Below, piece by piece: positions 31,157-39,228 of a stretch of DNA of 39,228 nucleotides. The position numbers were made by a program, and so were the translations under genes. Under the pieces are notes generated by a model. That model was not told the origin of the DNA. It searched no databases and was given only the letters and a program-made list of their open reading frames with translations. Source of the DNA: Marinibacterium sp039179965 (GTDB lineage Bacteria; Pseudomonadota; Alphaproteobacteria; Rhodobacterales; Rhodobacteraceae); the NCBI GenBank assembly GCA_039179965.1, contig JBCDEC010000007.1:1-39228 (forward strand), written 5' to 3'. Each line of letters starts with the position of its first letter. Position 1 is the stretch's first letter.

Positions 31157-32662
31157 ATGTACGAGCTCCGACAGATCGACAAGCACTTTCCGGGTGTGCA
31201 CGCGCTGAAGGCCGTAGACTTCAAGGTGAACCGTGGCGAGATTGTCGGCCTGGTCGGTGAAAACGGCGCGGGCAAGTCGACCCTGATGAAGGTCATCTAC
31301 GGCGCCTACCAGCCCGACGGTGGCCATGTGAGCATCGACGGCACGACCGTGCGCTTTTCCAACCCGCGTCAGGCGATGGACCACGGCATCGGGATGGTGT
31401 TTCAGGAACAATCCCTGATCAACAACCTGACCGTTATGGAGAACATCTTTCTCGGCTACGAACAGCAGTTCGTGAAATACGGAGTGATCAACTGGAAGGC
31501 GATGGCTGCCGCGGCCCGTCACCAGCTCTCCAAAGTCAAGCTCGACATTGATCCGGGCATCGTCACCTCAAAGCTCAGCTTCGCGCAACGCCAGCTCGTG
31601 GAGTTGGCCAAGGTGCTGACCCTGGAGGAACGGATCGATGGAGATCTGGTGATCCTGCTCGACGAGCCGACCTCTGTCCTGGCGAAAGAAGAGGTCGAGC
31701 TGCTCTTTCAGATCGTGCGGGATCTGACCCAGCGTGCCTCCTTCATCTTCGTCAGCCACCGCATGGAAGAGGTTCTGGAGCTTTCGGACCGCATCTACGT
31801 GATGAAGGATGGCGCCGTTGTCGATGTCGTGCCTCACGACAAGGCCGACAGGGACGACATCCAGCACAAGATGGTCGGGCGCGATGTCGACAAGGAATAT
31901 TACCGGGAACAGCGGCAAGGCCCCTACGACACCAATACGGTTCTGGTGGAGTTCGCAAACGTCAGCCATGGCATCCGGTTTCAGAACCTGAGCTTTGAGG
32001 TCCATGCTGGCGAGGTTCTGTGTCTTGTGGGCACCGAAGGCTCGGGCCGTGAAGCCGTGTTGCGCACGGTCTATGGGCTCGACAAACCGACTGCCGGGAC
32101 CGTGAAGATCAAAGGCGACACCGTTTCTCAGTTCTCGGCCCGGGCCGGCGTGGCGCGCGGCATTGGGTACGTGCCGCGCGAGCGCAAGATCGAAGGCATC
32201 GTAAATGGCATGAACGTCTATGAAAACATGACGCTCAGCCAGTTGTCGAACTACGCCTCCAACGGGTTGCTCCATGTCTCCAAAGAGCGAGAGCTCGCCC
32301 GCACCTGGATCGAGAAGCTCGGCATCAAGACGCCCAATGAAAACAAAGATTGCGGCGGGCTTTCGGGCGGCAATCAGCAAAAGGTGGTGCTGGCCAAGTG
32401 GCGCTCGGCGGGCTCGGATATCATCTTGCTCGATCACCCGACACGTGGCCTCGATATCGGTGCCAAAGAGGACGTCTATGAGATGATCCGCGATATGTCC
32501 GCTGATGGCTGCGGCATCATTCTGGTCGCCGACACGCTTGAGGAGGCCATTGGCCTGTCGCACACGATCCTCGTCCTGAGAGACGGGGTGTTCCAGAAAC
32601 GTTTTGACGGGACGCCGGGGGCCAAGCCTTCGCTCTACGATCTCGTTCATCACATGATCTGA
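31157..32662 (+). CDS. Sugar ABC transporter ATPase, fused two-domain, asymmetric sites
   Basis: A 501-residue RbsA/MglA-type ATPase with two nucleotide-binding domains. Domain 1 has Walker A GENGAGKST (34-42), Q-loop Q83, Walker B VILLDEPTS with E170 and the H-switch H201, but its signature is LSFAQRQ (140-146) instead of an LSGGQ-like motif. Domain 2 has degenerate Walker A GTEGSGREA, an intact signature LSGGNQQ (402-408), Walker B LLDHPTRG in which His427 replaces the catalytic Glu, and no H-switch histidine. The two composite sites would therefore be one consensus and one fully degenerate. It lies between the two permease genes. Confidence 0.93.
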   Translation: MYELRQIDKHFPGVHALKAVDFKVNRGEIVGLVGENGAGKSTLMKVIYGAYQPDGGHVSIDGTTVRFSNPRQAMDHGIGMVFQEQSLINNLTVMENIFLGYEQQFVKYGVINWKAMAAAARHQLSKVKLDIDPGIVTSKLSFAQRQLVELAKVLTLEERIDGDLVILLDEPTSVLAKEEVELLFQIVRDLTQRASFIFVSHRMEEVLELSDRIYVMKDGAVVDVVPHDKADRDDIQHKMVGRDVDKEYYREQRQGPYDTNTVLVEFANVSHGIRFQNLSFEVHAGEVLCLVGTEGSGREAVLRTVYGLDKPTAGTVKIKGDTVSQFSARAGVARGIGYVPRERKIEGIVNGMNVYENMTLSQLSNYASNGLLHVSKERELARTWIEKLGIKTPNENKDCGGLSGGNQQKVVLAKWRSAGSDIILLDHPTRGLDIGAKEDVYEMIRDMSADGCGIILVADTLEEAIGLSHTILVLRDGVFQKRFDGTPGAKPSLYDLVHHMI

Positions 32663-32672
32663 GGGGCCTGAG

Positions 32673-33611
32673 ATGGAACGCATCAAGCCACATCTGCCCT
32701 GGATCACGCTGCTCGCCCTGGGATTGGCCGTGGGCCTCTTGAACCCCAGTTTTTTCAATCCGGAAGGGCTGATCCTTTTGATGGCCGATATCGTGCCGCT
32801 CTTTATCATGGCGCTGGGCATGACCTTCGCCATCTATATCGGCGGGATCGATCTGTCGGTGCAGCAACTCGCCAATATGATCACCGTGATCGCGACCGTT
32901 TATCTGGCATCCTTGGGCGCCGGTGTTGCTGTCGTCGCGATTCTGGGCGGAGTGATCTTTGGCGCGATTTCCGGCTACGTCACAACGCGCCTCTTCGTGC
33001 CATCGTTTGTCTCAACACTGGCCATCGGGTTTGTCGCTTTGTCGGTGGCCAAATGGCTTTCTGGCCAGCGTGCGCTTTACATGGATGCCGAACTGCGGGA
33101 CGGCAGTTTTGGCTGGATGTTCGGCAACACCGCCGGCGTGCCCCATGAACTGGCCATCGCCGTTCTGCTCCTGATCCTCGCCTGGGTTTTGCAGACCCGC
33201 ACCACCTTCGGGCGCAGCCTCAAGGCCGTCGGCGCAGGCGAACTGGCCGCTGTGGCGTCGGGCATTGACGTCGATCGGGTCAAGATCATCGCCTTCGCCA
33301 TTTCCGGCGCCTTCGCGGCGATGGCCGGGCTGATGTTCTCCGTCAAGCTGTCTGGCGGAGACGCAAATCTCGCAAATGGCTTTCTCTTGCTCGCCATTGT
33401 CGCCGTGCTCGTGGGGGGCACGCCTTTGACAGGTGGTGTTGGAGGCGTTCTGAACACCGCCATCGGCACGCTCATCGTAATGGTGATCCGGGCCGCCATG
33501 GTCTACCTTGAGGTCGACGCCACCAGACAACAGATGGTCTTCGGCATCGTTCTGATCGCTGCCATCGCGCTGACCATCGACCGTTCAAAATTGCGCGGCG
33601 TGGTCAAATGA
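32673..33611 (+). CDS. Sugar ABC transporter permease 2 (CUT2 family)
   Basis: A 312-residue integral membrane protein of the same family as the gene at 30109 but clearly divergent. It starts with a shorter N-terminus and carries IYIGGIDLSVQQLANMITV (the GIDLS motif), TRLFVPSFVSTLAIGFVALSVAKW and GGTPLTGGVGGVLNTAIG. It begins 10 nt after the ATPase stop, and its own stop overlaps the MDR dehydrogenase start (ATGA). The order binding protein, permease, ATPase, permease indicates a heteromeric channel. Confidence 0.9.
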   Translation: MERIKPHLPWITLLALGLAVGLLNPSFFNPEGLILLMADIVPLFIMALGMTFAIYIGGIDLSVQQLANMITVIATVYLASLGAGVAVVAILGGVIFGAISGYVTTRLFVPSFVSTLAIGFVALSVAKWLSGQRALYMDAELRDGSFGWMFGNTAGVPHELAIAVLLLILAWVLQTRTTFGRSLKAVGAGELAAVASGIDVDRVKIIAFAISGAFAAMAGLMFSVKLSGGDANLANGFLLLAIVAVLVGGTPLTGGVGGVLNTAIGTLIVMVIRAAMVYLEVDATRQQMVFGIVLIAAIALTIDRSKLRGVVK

Positions 33612-34630
33612 AGATGCGTGCGGCCTATCTGGTGGAGCCCGGCCGGTTTGATGTCCGCGAAGTGGCGCGTCCTGATCCCGGGCCCGATGATGCACTGATC
33701 CGCATTGCCCGGACCGGGGTCTGCGGGACGGATATTCATATTTTTCACGGAGACTACGCGGCGGACAGCCTGCCGCTGATCCCCGGGCATGAGTTCACCG
33801 GGCATGTCGCCGGTACGGGGCGCAACGTAACCGGGTTGAACGACGGTGCGCCTGTTGTCGTCGATATGAATATCGGGTGTACCCGCTGCTATTGGTGCCG
33901 TCGCAATGAGATCCTGAACTGCCCTGAGATGCGGCAAATGGGCATCACGATGGATGGCGCCTTTGCCGACTACATCTCGGTACCGGCCCGTCTCGTGATC
34001 CCCGCGTCGGACCATATCCCGGCAAACATCCTGGCGCTGACCGAACCGCTGTCCTGTGTCGTTCGCGCCGCGCGCAAGGCGCAGGTCACGTTCGGACAAT
34101 CCGTTCTCGTCATTGGCGCGGGGCCCATCGGCAATCTGCATGTCCAATTGATGCGCACAATCGGCGCGGCCCCCGTCATCGTGACCGATGTAAGCCAGGC
34201 GCGTCTGGCCATGGCGCGCGCGTGTGGTGCCGATATCGCCGTGACGCCGGAGGCGCTGGAAGATGCGGTGATGGACGCGACAGATGGCCGGGGCGCCGAC
34301 ATTGTCATCGAAAGCGTTGGCAAACTTGCGCTCTACGAACAGGCGCAAAGGCTTATGCGCAAGGGCGGGCATCTGGCGGTCTTTGGCCTGACCGGGGCCG
34401 GCGAGACCCTGCCGGTCGACATTCTGCAGACCATCCTCACAGAGACGTCCCTAAAGGGCTCGGTCGCCGGGATGGGCCCGGACATGCACGATGCCCTGAC
34501 GCTGTTGACTCACGGCCGGATCAACGCCGCGCCGTTCACCGGCGCGGACTATCCGCTCGGCGATATCCAGACTGCATTTGAGACACTCGCCAGCCGCCCG
34601 CGGGATCTTAAAACGCAAATTGTCATGTGA
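33608..34630 (+). CDS. Zinc-dependent MDR alcohol/polyol dehydrogenase
   Basis: A 340-residue medium-chain dehydrogenase of the sorbitol / threonine 3-dehydrogenase group. The catalytic zinc ligands appear as C39 (GVCGTDIH), H61 and E62 (PGHEF); structural-zinc cysteines are C91, C94, C97 and C105; the cofactor loop is VIGAGPIG. All are intact. It is coupled to permease 2 by an ATGA overlap. It probably oxidises a secondary hydroxyl of the imported sugar or polyol to a ketone. Substrate not determinable; threonine dehydrogenase is less likely given the transporter context. Confidence 0.88.
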   Translation: MKMRAAYLVEPGRFDVREVARPDPGPDDALIRIARTGVCGTDIHIFHGDYAADSLPLIPGHEFTGHVAGTGRNVTGLNDGAPVVVDMNIGCTRCYWCRRNEILNCPEMRQMGITMDGAFADYISVPARLVIPASDHIPANILALTEPLSCVVRAARKAQVTFGQSVLVIGAGPIGNLHVQLMRTIGAAPVIVTDVSQARLAMARACGADIAVTPEALEDAVMDATDGRGADIVIESVGKLALYEQAQRLMRKGGHLAVFGLTGAGETLPVDILQTILTETSLKGSVAGMGPDMHDALTLLTHGRINAAPFTGADYPLGDIQTAFETLASRPRDLKTQIVM

Positions 34631-34645
34631 ATGAGGGAGGCTCCC

Positions 34646-35215
34646 GTGCCCATTCAAACCGAAGCCCATATGTCCAAGCCAGAAGGCAAGATCCCCAACA
34701 GCCGGTTTCCGCTGCTGGTCCATCGCGGCGCCATTTCCGGGGGTGGGCCCGAGGCTGTCAAAGAGCGGTTCCGCTCTAACGGCTGGTCGAACAACTGGGA
34801 TTACCCAGGTGTCTACACCTATGCCCATTTTCATTCCACGACCCACGAATGCCTGGGCTGCGCGCAGGGTTGGATGGAATTCTCGCTGAGTGTGGGAGAG
34901 GGCGGCTGGACCCGTCTGCGCATTGAGGCGGGCGATGTCATCGTCATGCCGGCCGGGGTCAGCCATGAGATGAAGGCGCAATCCGACGACATTCACATGT
35001 GCGGTGGCTATCCGGATGGGCGCGACTGGGATGACATCCAGGACGCGTTTCTGAGCGACGAAGAGTACAGACATGCCTGCAAGCGCATCATGATGCTGCC
35101 GATCCCGTTGCGGGATCCGGCCACCGGACTGGCCATGCCAGAGTGGCACGCAACCCCATCCTCGGTCGATGGCGGCTGGAACGACTGGCGCGGCAGCCTC
35201 GACGCAACCTGTTAA
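34646..35215 (+). CDS. Cupin-domain protein, YjlB-like
   Basis: About 189 residues with a central cupin fold. GWSNNWDYPGVYTYAHFHSTTHECLGCAQG carries the first metal motif (H61, H63, H67, E68), and GDVIVMPAGVSHEM the second (H107). This resembles the YjlB-type cupins of unknown function. The start is GTG 34646, set by GAGGGAGG 5 nt upstream; an in-frame ATG at 34631 lies before that ribosome-binding site and directly abuts the MDR stop. It may be an isomerase or dioxygenase-like step on a sugar acid or keto-sugar in this island, but its reaction is unknown. Confidence 0.82.
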   Translation: MPIQTEAHMSKPEGKIPNSRFPLLVHRGAISGGGPEAVKERFRSNGWSNNWDYPGVYTYAHFHSTTHECLGCAQGWMEFSLSVGEGGWTRLRIEAGDVIVMPAGVSHEMKAQSDDIHMCGGYPDGRDWDDIQDAFLSDEEYRHACKRIMMLPIPLRDPATGLAMPEWHATPSSVDGGWNDWRGSLDATC

Positions 35216-35227
35216 AGGACACACACG

Positions 35228-36730
35228 ATGGACACATCATCAACCCGGCTGAACTTGCCGGAACGTCCCCGCGACTTTGGCTTTTTCGTGAATGGTCAGT
35301 CGGTCCCGGCTGGCGACCGCGAGGTCTTTGTGCGGAACTCTCCCGGCCATGATGTGCCGGTGACGACTTTGCCGAAATGCACTGTTGAGGATCTCGACAC
35401 TGCGGTGGCGGTGGCGCGTGAGGCGTTTGAAGATCGCCGGTGGTCCGGTTTGGGCGGCGCGGAGCGCGCGGCTGTTTTGCTGAGAACCGCCGAGGTGCTG
35501 CGCGCGCGCGTGGAAGAGGTCGCCTATTGGGAGACGTTGGAGAACGGCAAGCCGATTTCGCAGGCCCGCGCCGAGGTGCAGGGCTGCATTGGCATGTTCG
35601 AATACGCCAGCGGCCTGGCGCGGTCTTTGCACGGGGACGCGTTCAACAACCTGGGCGACGGGATGCTTGGCATCGTCACGCGCGAGCCCGTGGGCGTCGT
35701 GGGCATCATCACGCCGTGGAATTTCCCGTTTCTCATCCTGTGCGAGCGGGTGCCCTATGTGCTGGCCTCTGGCAACACCATCGTGGCGAAACCCTCCGAG
35801 GTGACCTCGGCCACAACATTGATTCTGGCAGAGATCCTGCAAGAGGCCGGGCTGCCGGACGGGGTGTTCAATGTCGTCACGGGTTCGGGTTCGAGCGTCG
35901 GTCAGGCGATGGCTGAACACATGAACATCGACATGCTCTCCTTCACGGGGTCGACAGGCGTGGGCCGGTCGGTTGTGGCTGCGGCCGGTGCGTCGAACTT
36001 CAAAAAGCTCGGGCTGGAGCTTGGCGGCAAGAACCCGCAGATCGTCTTTGCCGACGCCGATCTCGAAGATGCCGCCGACGGCGTTGCCTTTGGCATCGGG
36101 TTCAACACCGGGCAGTGTTGTGTCTCGGGTTCGCGCCTGATTGTGGAGCGTTCGGTGGCCGATGACTTCGCCCATATGGTGGCGGACAAGTTCTCCAGAA
36201 TCATTGTCGGCGATCCATTGGACGAGGCCACGCAAGTGGGCGCCATCACAACGACGGCGCAAAACAAAATGATCATGGGCTACATCAGCACAGGCCAATC
36301 CGAAGGGGCGACGCTGGCCTGGGGCGGGGAACAGCTTGACCTCGGGCGGGGCCAATACATCGCGCCCACGCTTTTTACGGGTGTCAGTGCGGATATGGCC
36401 ATCGCGCGCGAAGAGATCTTTGGCCCTGTCCTCACCGTGATGGCATTTGACACGATGGACGAGGCCATCGCCATGGCCAACGACACGGAATACGGGCTTG
36501 CGGCCAGTGTCTGGACCCAGAACCTCGACAAGGCGCTGACGGTAACACGCCGCGTCCAGGCCGGGCGCTTCTGGGTCAACACGACCCTTGCGGGCGGGCC
36601 CGAACTGCCCATCGGAGGGTTCAAGCAATCCGGGTGGGGGCGTGAGGCTGGTATCTATGGTGTCGAGGAATATACACAAATAAAGTCGACCCATATCGAG
36701 ATCGGCAAACGCAGCCATTGGCTGCCATAA
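35228..36730 (+). CDS. NAD(P)-dependent aldehyde dehydrogenase
   Basis: A 500-residue member of the aldehyde dehydrogenase superfamily, closest in style to betaine-aldehyde or general ALDHs. Motifs are ITPWNFPF (161-168), AKPSE (187-191), FTGSTGVGRSV, LELGGKNP with general base E264, FNTGQCC with nucleophile C298, and EEIFGPVL. It is complete. AGGA precedes the start by about 8 nt. Together with the GMC oxidoreductase downstream it can convert a primary alcohol to an acid by way of an aldehyde. The betaine pathway (BetB) is possible, but there is no BetI or choline transporter nearby. Confidence 0.92.
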   Translation: MDTSSTRLNLPERPRDFGFFVNGQSVPAGDREVFVRNSPGHDVPVTTLPKCTVEDLDTAVAVAREAFEDRRWSGLGGAERAAVLLRTAEVLRARVEEVAYWETLENGKPISQARAEVQGCIGMFEYASGLARSLHGDAFNNLGDGMLGIVTREPVGVVGIITPWNFPFLILCERVPYVLASGNTIVAKPSEVTSATTLILAEILQEAGLPDGVFNVVTGSGSSVGQAMAEHMNIDMLSFTGSTGVGRSVVAAAGASNFKKLGLELGGKNPQIVFADADLEDAADGVAFGIGFNTGQCCVSGSRLIVERSVADDFAHMVADKFSRIIVGDPLDEATQVGAITTTAQNKMIMGYISTGQSEGATLAWGGEQLDLGRGQYIAPTLFTGVSADMAIAREEIFGPVLTVMAFDTMDEAIAMANDTEYGLAASVWTQNLDKALTVTRRVQAGRFWVNTTLAGGPELPIGGFKQSGWGREAGIYGVEEYTQIKSTHIEIGKRSHWLP

Positions 36731-36754
36731 GCCGCCACAGGGGAGAGGGAAGCC

Positions 36755-38359
36755 ATGTCGAAATCCGGGTATGATTATGTAATCGTCGGTGGCGGATCGG
36801 CTGGCTGTGTCCTGGCCAGCCGGCTGAGCGAGGACAAGACTGCGCGGGTGCTGCTGCTGGAAGCGGGTGGCAAGGACAACCATCCGCTGATCCACATGCC
36901 GGTGGGCTTTGCCAAGATGACCACCGGTCCCCACACCTGGGGGTTCACCACGACGCCACAGCGGCACGCGAATAATCGCGAGATCCCCTATGCCCAGGCC
37001 CGGGTGATTGGCGGCGGCTCTTCGATCAACGCTGAAGTGTTTACCCGAGGACATCCCAGCGACTACGACCTCTGGGCCTCGGACGAAGGCTGCGAGGGCT
37101 GGGCCTTCAAGGACATCCAGCCCTATTTCCTGCGCTCGGAAGGCAATACGTTTCTTTCCGGCGATTTGCATGGCACCGAAGGCCCATTGGGCGTGTCCAA
37201 CATCCCGGATCCTCAGCCGGTGACCCGCGCCTTCGTGCAATCCTGCCAAGAAGCGGGCATCCCTTTCAATCCCGATTTCAATGGCGCCACGCAGGCCGGT
37301 TGCGGGGTCTATCAAACCACGACCAAGGACGCCCGACGCTGCTCGGCCGCCGTGGGATATCTCAACCCGGTCAGACATCGGCGCAACCTGACGATCGAGA
37401 CCGGTTGCCGGGTCAAGCGCATCGTTTTTGAAGGCACGCGCGCTGTGGGCGTGGACTATTTTACCGGCTCACAAAACCGCCACGCCCGCGCCGACAGTGA
37501 GGTCATCGTGACCTGCGGCGCCATCGGGACACCAAAGATCATGATGCTCTCGGGCGTTGGGCCGGCGGCGCATTTGCGGGAACACGGGATCGACGTCGTC
37601 CAGGATCTGCCCGGGGTAGGCGAAAACCTCACCGACCATTTCGGTATCGATATCGTGGCCGAACTTACCGGTCACCAAAGCCTCGACAAATACAACAAAT
37701 GGTACAATGCAGCGCTCGCCGGAGCGCAGTATCTGGCGTTCAAATCCGGGCCGATCACGTCGAACGTGGTCGAAGGCGGGGCGTTTTGGCATTCCGGTCT
37801 GACCGACAGCGCGGTGCCGGATCTGCAATTCCACTTTCTGGCCGGTGCCGGTGCGGAAGCGGGCGTGCCAAGCGTGCGACCCGGATCGTCGGGGATCACG
37901 CTCAACAGCTACACCGTCCGCCCAAAGTCGCGCGGTACGGTGCGGTTGCGGTCTGGCGATCCTGCGGCTCCGCCAATCATCGACCCAAACTTTCTGGCCG
38001 AACCCGACGACCTCAAAGTCTCCGTCGAGGGCGTGCGTAAGAGCGTCGAGATTTTCCGGCAAAAGTCCTTGCAGAACCATGTCCGCGCGCTCCGCTTCCC
38101 TGATGCCAGCGTGAAGACTCAGAAGGATTTTGAGGACTATGCCCGGCAATTTGGCCGGACCTCCTATCACCCGACATGCACCTGCAAGATGGGCACCGAT
38201 GAGATGTCAGTGGTGGACGCGCAGTGCCGGGTTCGCGGGCTCGACGGCATTCGCATTTGTGACAGTTCGATCATGCCCAGCCTCGTGGGGTCCAATACCA
38301 ATGCGCCAACGATCATGATCGCCGAGAAGGCCAGCGACCTGATCCGGGGCAACCGCTAG
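36755..38359 (+). CDS. GMC family FAD-dependent alcohol dehydrogenase
   Basis: A 534-residue GMC oxidoreductase. The FAD-binding motif GGGSAGCVLASRLSED is at the N-terminus (12-27), with LLLEAGG following; the GMC signature GGGSSINAEVFTRGHPSDYDLWA follows, then a second signature GAIGTPKIMMLSGVGP. The C-terminal active-site pair is visible as His472 (YHPTCTCKMG) and Asn516 (SNTNAPTIMIAEKASD). It resembles choline dehydrogenase BetA-like proteins, a large group acting on many alcohols. It is the last gene of the island, 24 nt after the ALDH with GGGGAGAGGGA before ATG. Confidence 0.92.
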   Translation: MSKSGYDYVIVGGGSAGCVLASRLSEDKTARVLLLEAGGKDNHPLIHMPVGFAKMTTGPHTWGFTTTPQRHANNREIPYAQARVIGGGSSINAEVFTRGHPSDYDLWASDEGCEGWAFKDIQPYFLRSEGNTFLSGDLHGTEGPLGVSNIPDPQPVTRAFVQSCQEAGIPFNPDFNGATQAGCGVYQTTTKDARRCSAAVGYLNPVRHRRNLTIETGCRVKRIVFEGTRAVGVDYFTGSQNRHARADSEVIVTCGAIGTPKIMMLSGVGPAAHLREHGIDVVQDLPGVGENLTDHFGIDIVAELTGHQSLDKYNKWYNAALAGAQYLAFKSGPITSNVVEGGAFWHSGLTDSAVPDLQFHFLAGAGAEAGVPSVRPGSSGITLNSYTVRPKSRGTVRLRSGDPAAPPIIDPNFLAEPDDLKVSVEGVRKSVEIFRQKSLQNHVRALRFPDASVKTQKDFEDYARQFGRTSYHPTCTCKMGTDEMSVVDAQCRVRGLDGIRICDSSIMPSLVGSNTNAPTIMIAEKASDLIRGNR

Positions 38360-38373
38360 AGCCTATCGCGACC

Positions 38374-38398
38374 GGCGGGTTCCGTTAAGCGGCTCGCC
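38374..38398 (+). terminator. Weak candidate terminator after the GMC gene
   Basis: A 9-bp imperfect stem (GGCGGG/CTCGCC including a wobble, a 2-nt bulge, then CCG/CGG) is followed by CGTTTG. It lies 15 nt after the stop codon. The T-run is short, so efficiency is doubtful. It falls in the 175-bp gap before the convergent reductase gene. Confidence 0.4.
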
Positions 38399-38505
38399 CG
38401 TTTGCTATCCTCGCACAGAAAAGCACCGTCAGGGCCGTAACGACATCGGCAAACGCGGCAGCATCATTGCCAGGAACAGGGTGCGGCATGTGCCGCGCAA
38501 TTGAG

Positions 38506-38527
38506 GGGACCGGGAAGATCCCGGCCC
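38506..38527 (-). other. Hairpin downstream of the aldo/keto reductase gene
   Basis: GGG and CCGGG on the left pair with CCCGG and CCC on the right around AAGAT, with one bulged A. It lies 7 nt after the reductase stop on the minus strand. With no T-run it is not a canonical terminator; it may be an mRNA 3'-end structure. A second small hairpin, GCGGCA-TG-TGCCGC, lies at 38483-38496. Confidence 0.4.
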
Positions 38528-38534
38528 AAAGAGG

Positions 38535-39228
38535 TCAATCGAAATCAGGTGCGAAAGGCACGAGGTCCTTGTTGACGATCCGGTAGTTGCCTAGCGTCTC
38601 GACATGGATGCGGGCCATGTCCACATGGCTCAGCGTGAAGTCCATGATATCGTAGTTGGCGGCGATATTGACCGGATTGGTCGACATCACATTGACGCTC
38701 ACGCCTTTCTGCAAGATCCAGCGCAGTACAACCTGACCGGCGGTTTTGCCGTAGGTCGCGCCAATCTCCGCGAAGATCGGCCGTTTGAACACCTCGCCCC
38801 GCGCCACCGAGCAATAGGCCGACAACGGAACACCAACCGCGTTGGCGCCCGCGATCAGTTTGTCCTGATTGAGCAGCGGATGGAACTCGACCTGGTTCGT
38901 TGCCAGTGGCGCATCGACGATCTGAACGGCCTCGCGCAGCATGGCGACGGTGTAGTTGGATACACCAATGTTGCGCGCATAGCCCTTGTCATGGGCCTGC
39001 TGCAGAAGTTTCAGGGACGGCGCAATGTCACCGTCGCCCGGCGGCCAGTGCAGCAACAGAACATCGACATAGTCGGTGCGCAGATCCTTCAGGCTTTGCT
39101 CGACCGAAGGCAGGAACGCCGCGTCGGTGAAGCAATTGATGTTCACCTTGGTTGTGATGCAAAGATCTTCGCGGGCGATCCCGGTGGCCGCGAGACCTTC
39201 GCCAGTGGTGGCCTCGTTTTGGTACATT
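38535..39228 (-). CDS. Aldo/keto reductase, 5' end cut by the window edge
   Basis: At least 230 residues of an NADPH-dependent aldo/keto reductase, missing about 50 N-terminal residues beyond position 39228. The visible part begins at YQNEATTGEGLA, which contains the catalytic Tyr of the AKR tetrad. It continues with CITTKVNINC (the catalytic Lys), DYVDVLLLHWPPG (with the His), IGVSNYTVAMLREA and NQVEFHPLLNQDKL, and C-terminal GKTAGQVVLRWILQKGVSVNVMSTNP in the cofactor-binding region. The Met at 39227 is probably internal. It is convergent with the GMC gene. It resembles 2,5-diketo-gluconate reductase-type enzymes; substrate unknown. Confidence 0.88.
   Translation of the reverse strand, partial: MYQNEATTGEGLAATGIAREDLCITTKVNINCFTDAAFLPSVEQSLKDLRTDYVDVLLLHWPPGDGDIAPSLKLLQQAHDKGYARNIGVSNYTVAMLREAVQIVDAPLATNQVEFHPLLNQDKLIAGANAVGVPLSAYCSVARGEVFKRPIFAEIGATYGKTAGQVVLRWILQKGVSVNVMSTNPVNIAANYDIMDFTLSHVDMARIHVETLGNYRIVNKDLVPFAPDFD

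Noticed and set aside
35240..37378. 712-codon open frame on the minus strand opposite the ALDH and GMC genes
   Set aside because: It mirrors two well-recognised coding genes; long antisense frames are expected at this GC content and codon usage. No family motif is visible in its translation.
35228..38359. Assignment of ALDH and GMC genes as betB and betA (choline to glycine betaine)
   Set aside because: No betI regulator, betC sulfatase or choline transporter is next to them, and they follow a sugar-type importer and MDR dehydrogenase. Similarity within these broad families is not enough.
1..39228. CRISPR arrays, tRNA or rRNA genes, insertion sequences, prophage or attachment sites
   Set aside because: I saw no regularly spaced repeats, cloverleaf sequences, transposase or integrase reading frames, or long flanking repeats.

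Overview
The window looks like a chromosomal or large-plasmid segment of a Roseobacter-group alphaproteobacterium (Rhodobacteraceae). This rests on high GC, dense codirectional operons joined by ATGA overlaps, and typical roseobacter catabolic content: simple-sugar ABC transporters, inositol genes, a phenylacetate cluster, and polyol or alcohol dehydrogenases. I see no tRNA, rRNA, insertion sequence, phage gene or CRISPR array.

Region 1 (about 1-13.6 kb) is an inositol-type catabolic island built from two divergent operons. The leftward operon reads iolD, iolE, an SDR, a Gfo/Idh/MocA dehydrogenase, then ATPase, permease and binding protein of a CUT2/Frc-like sugar ABC transporter. It ends in a strong intrinsic terminator at 7-40. 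The rightward operon reads iolG, an HpaI-type aldolase, a D-2-hydroxyacid dehydrogenase, two more Gfo/Idh/MocA oxidoreductases and an RpiR-family regulator. The shared intergenic region carries a near-perfect 18-bp palindrome (7617-7634) that overlaps both predicted promoters, plus a 15-bp tandem duplication in front of iolD. IolB, IolC, IolJ and IolA are absent, while extra dehydrogenases and an aldolase are present, so the locus may handle an inositol isomer or derivative, or finish degradation by another route.

Region 2 (13.6-16.4 kb) is a single large membrane hybrid histidine kinase with no adjacent separate response regulator.

Region 3 (16.4-26.2 kb) is the upper phenylacetyl-CoA pathway. 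It contains paaA, a VOC-family gene, then paaBCDE rightward; paaI-paaK-paaR leftward; and paaZ-paaX rightward. CoA ligase, multicomponent epoxidase, ring-opening enzyme and thioesterase are all here, but the beta-oxidation genes (paaF, G, H, J) are not. Two regulator families (TetR-type PaaR and PaaX) sit together. Two different operator-like elements are visible, one in the paaI-paaZ gap and one in front of paaA.

Region 4 (26.2-28.7 kb) holds a sterol-glucosyltransferase-like GT-B enzyme and a TetR regulator.

Region 5 (28.7-38.4 kb) is a second sugar or polyol island. It begins with a Tat-signal binding protein, followed by tandem hairpins, permease, a two-domain ATPase with strongly asymmetric nucleotide sites, a second permease, a zinc MDR dehydrogenase, a YjlB-like cupin, an aldehyde dehydrogenase and a GMC oxidoreductase. 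It is probably controlled by the divergent TetR through a 20-bp palindrome. A truncated aldo/keto reductase runs off the right edge.

Nothing here is a proven new system. The best candidates for undescribed biology are the incomplete, re-tooled inositol island with its bidirectional operator; the VOC gene inside the epoxidase operon; and the TetR-controlled transporter plus oxidation island.
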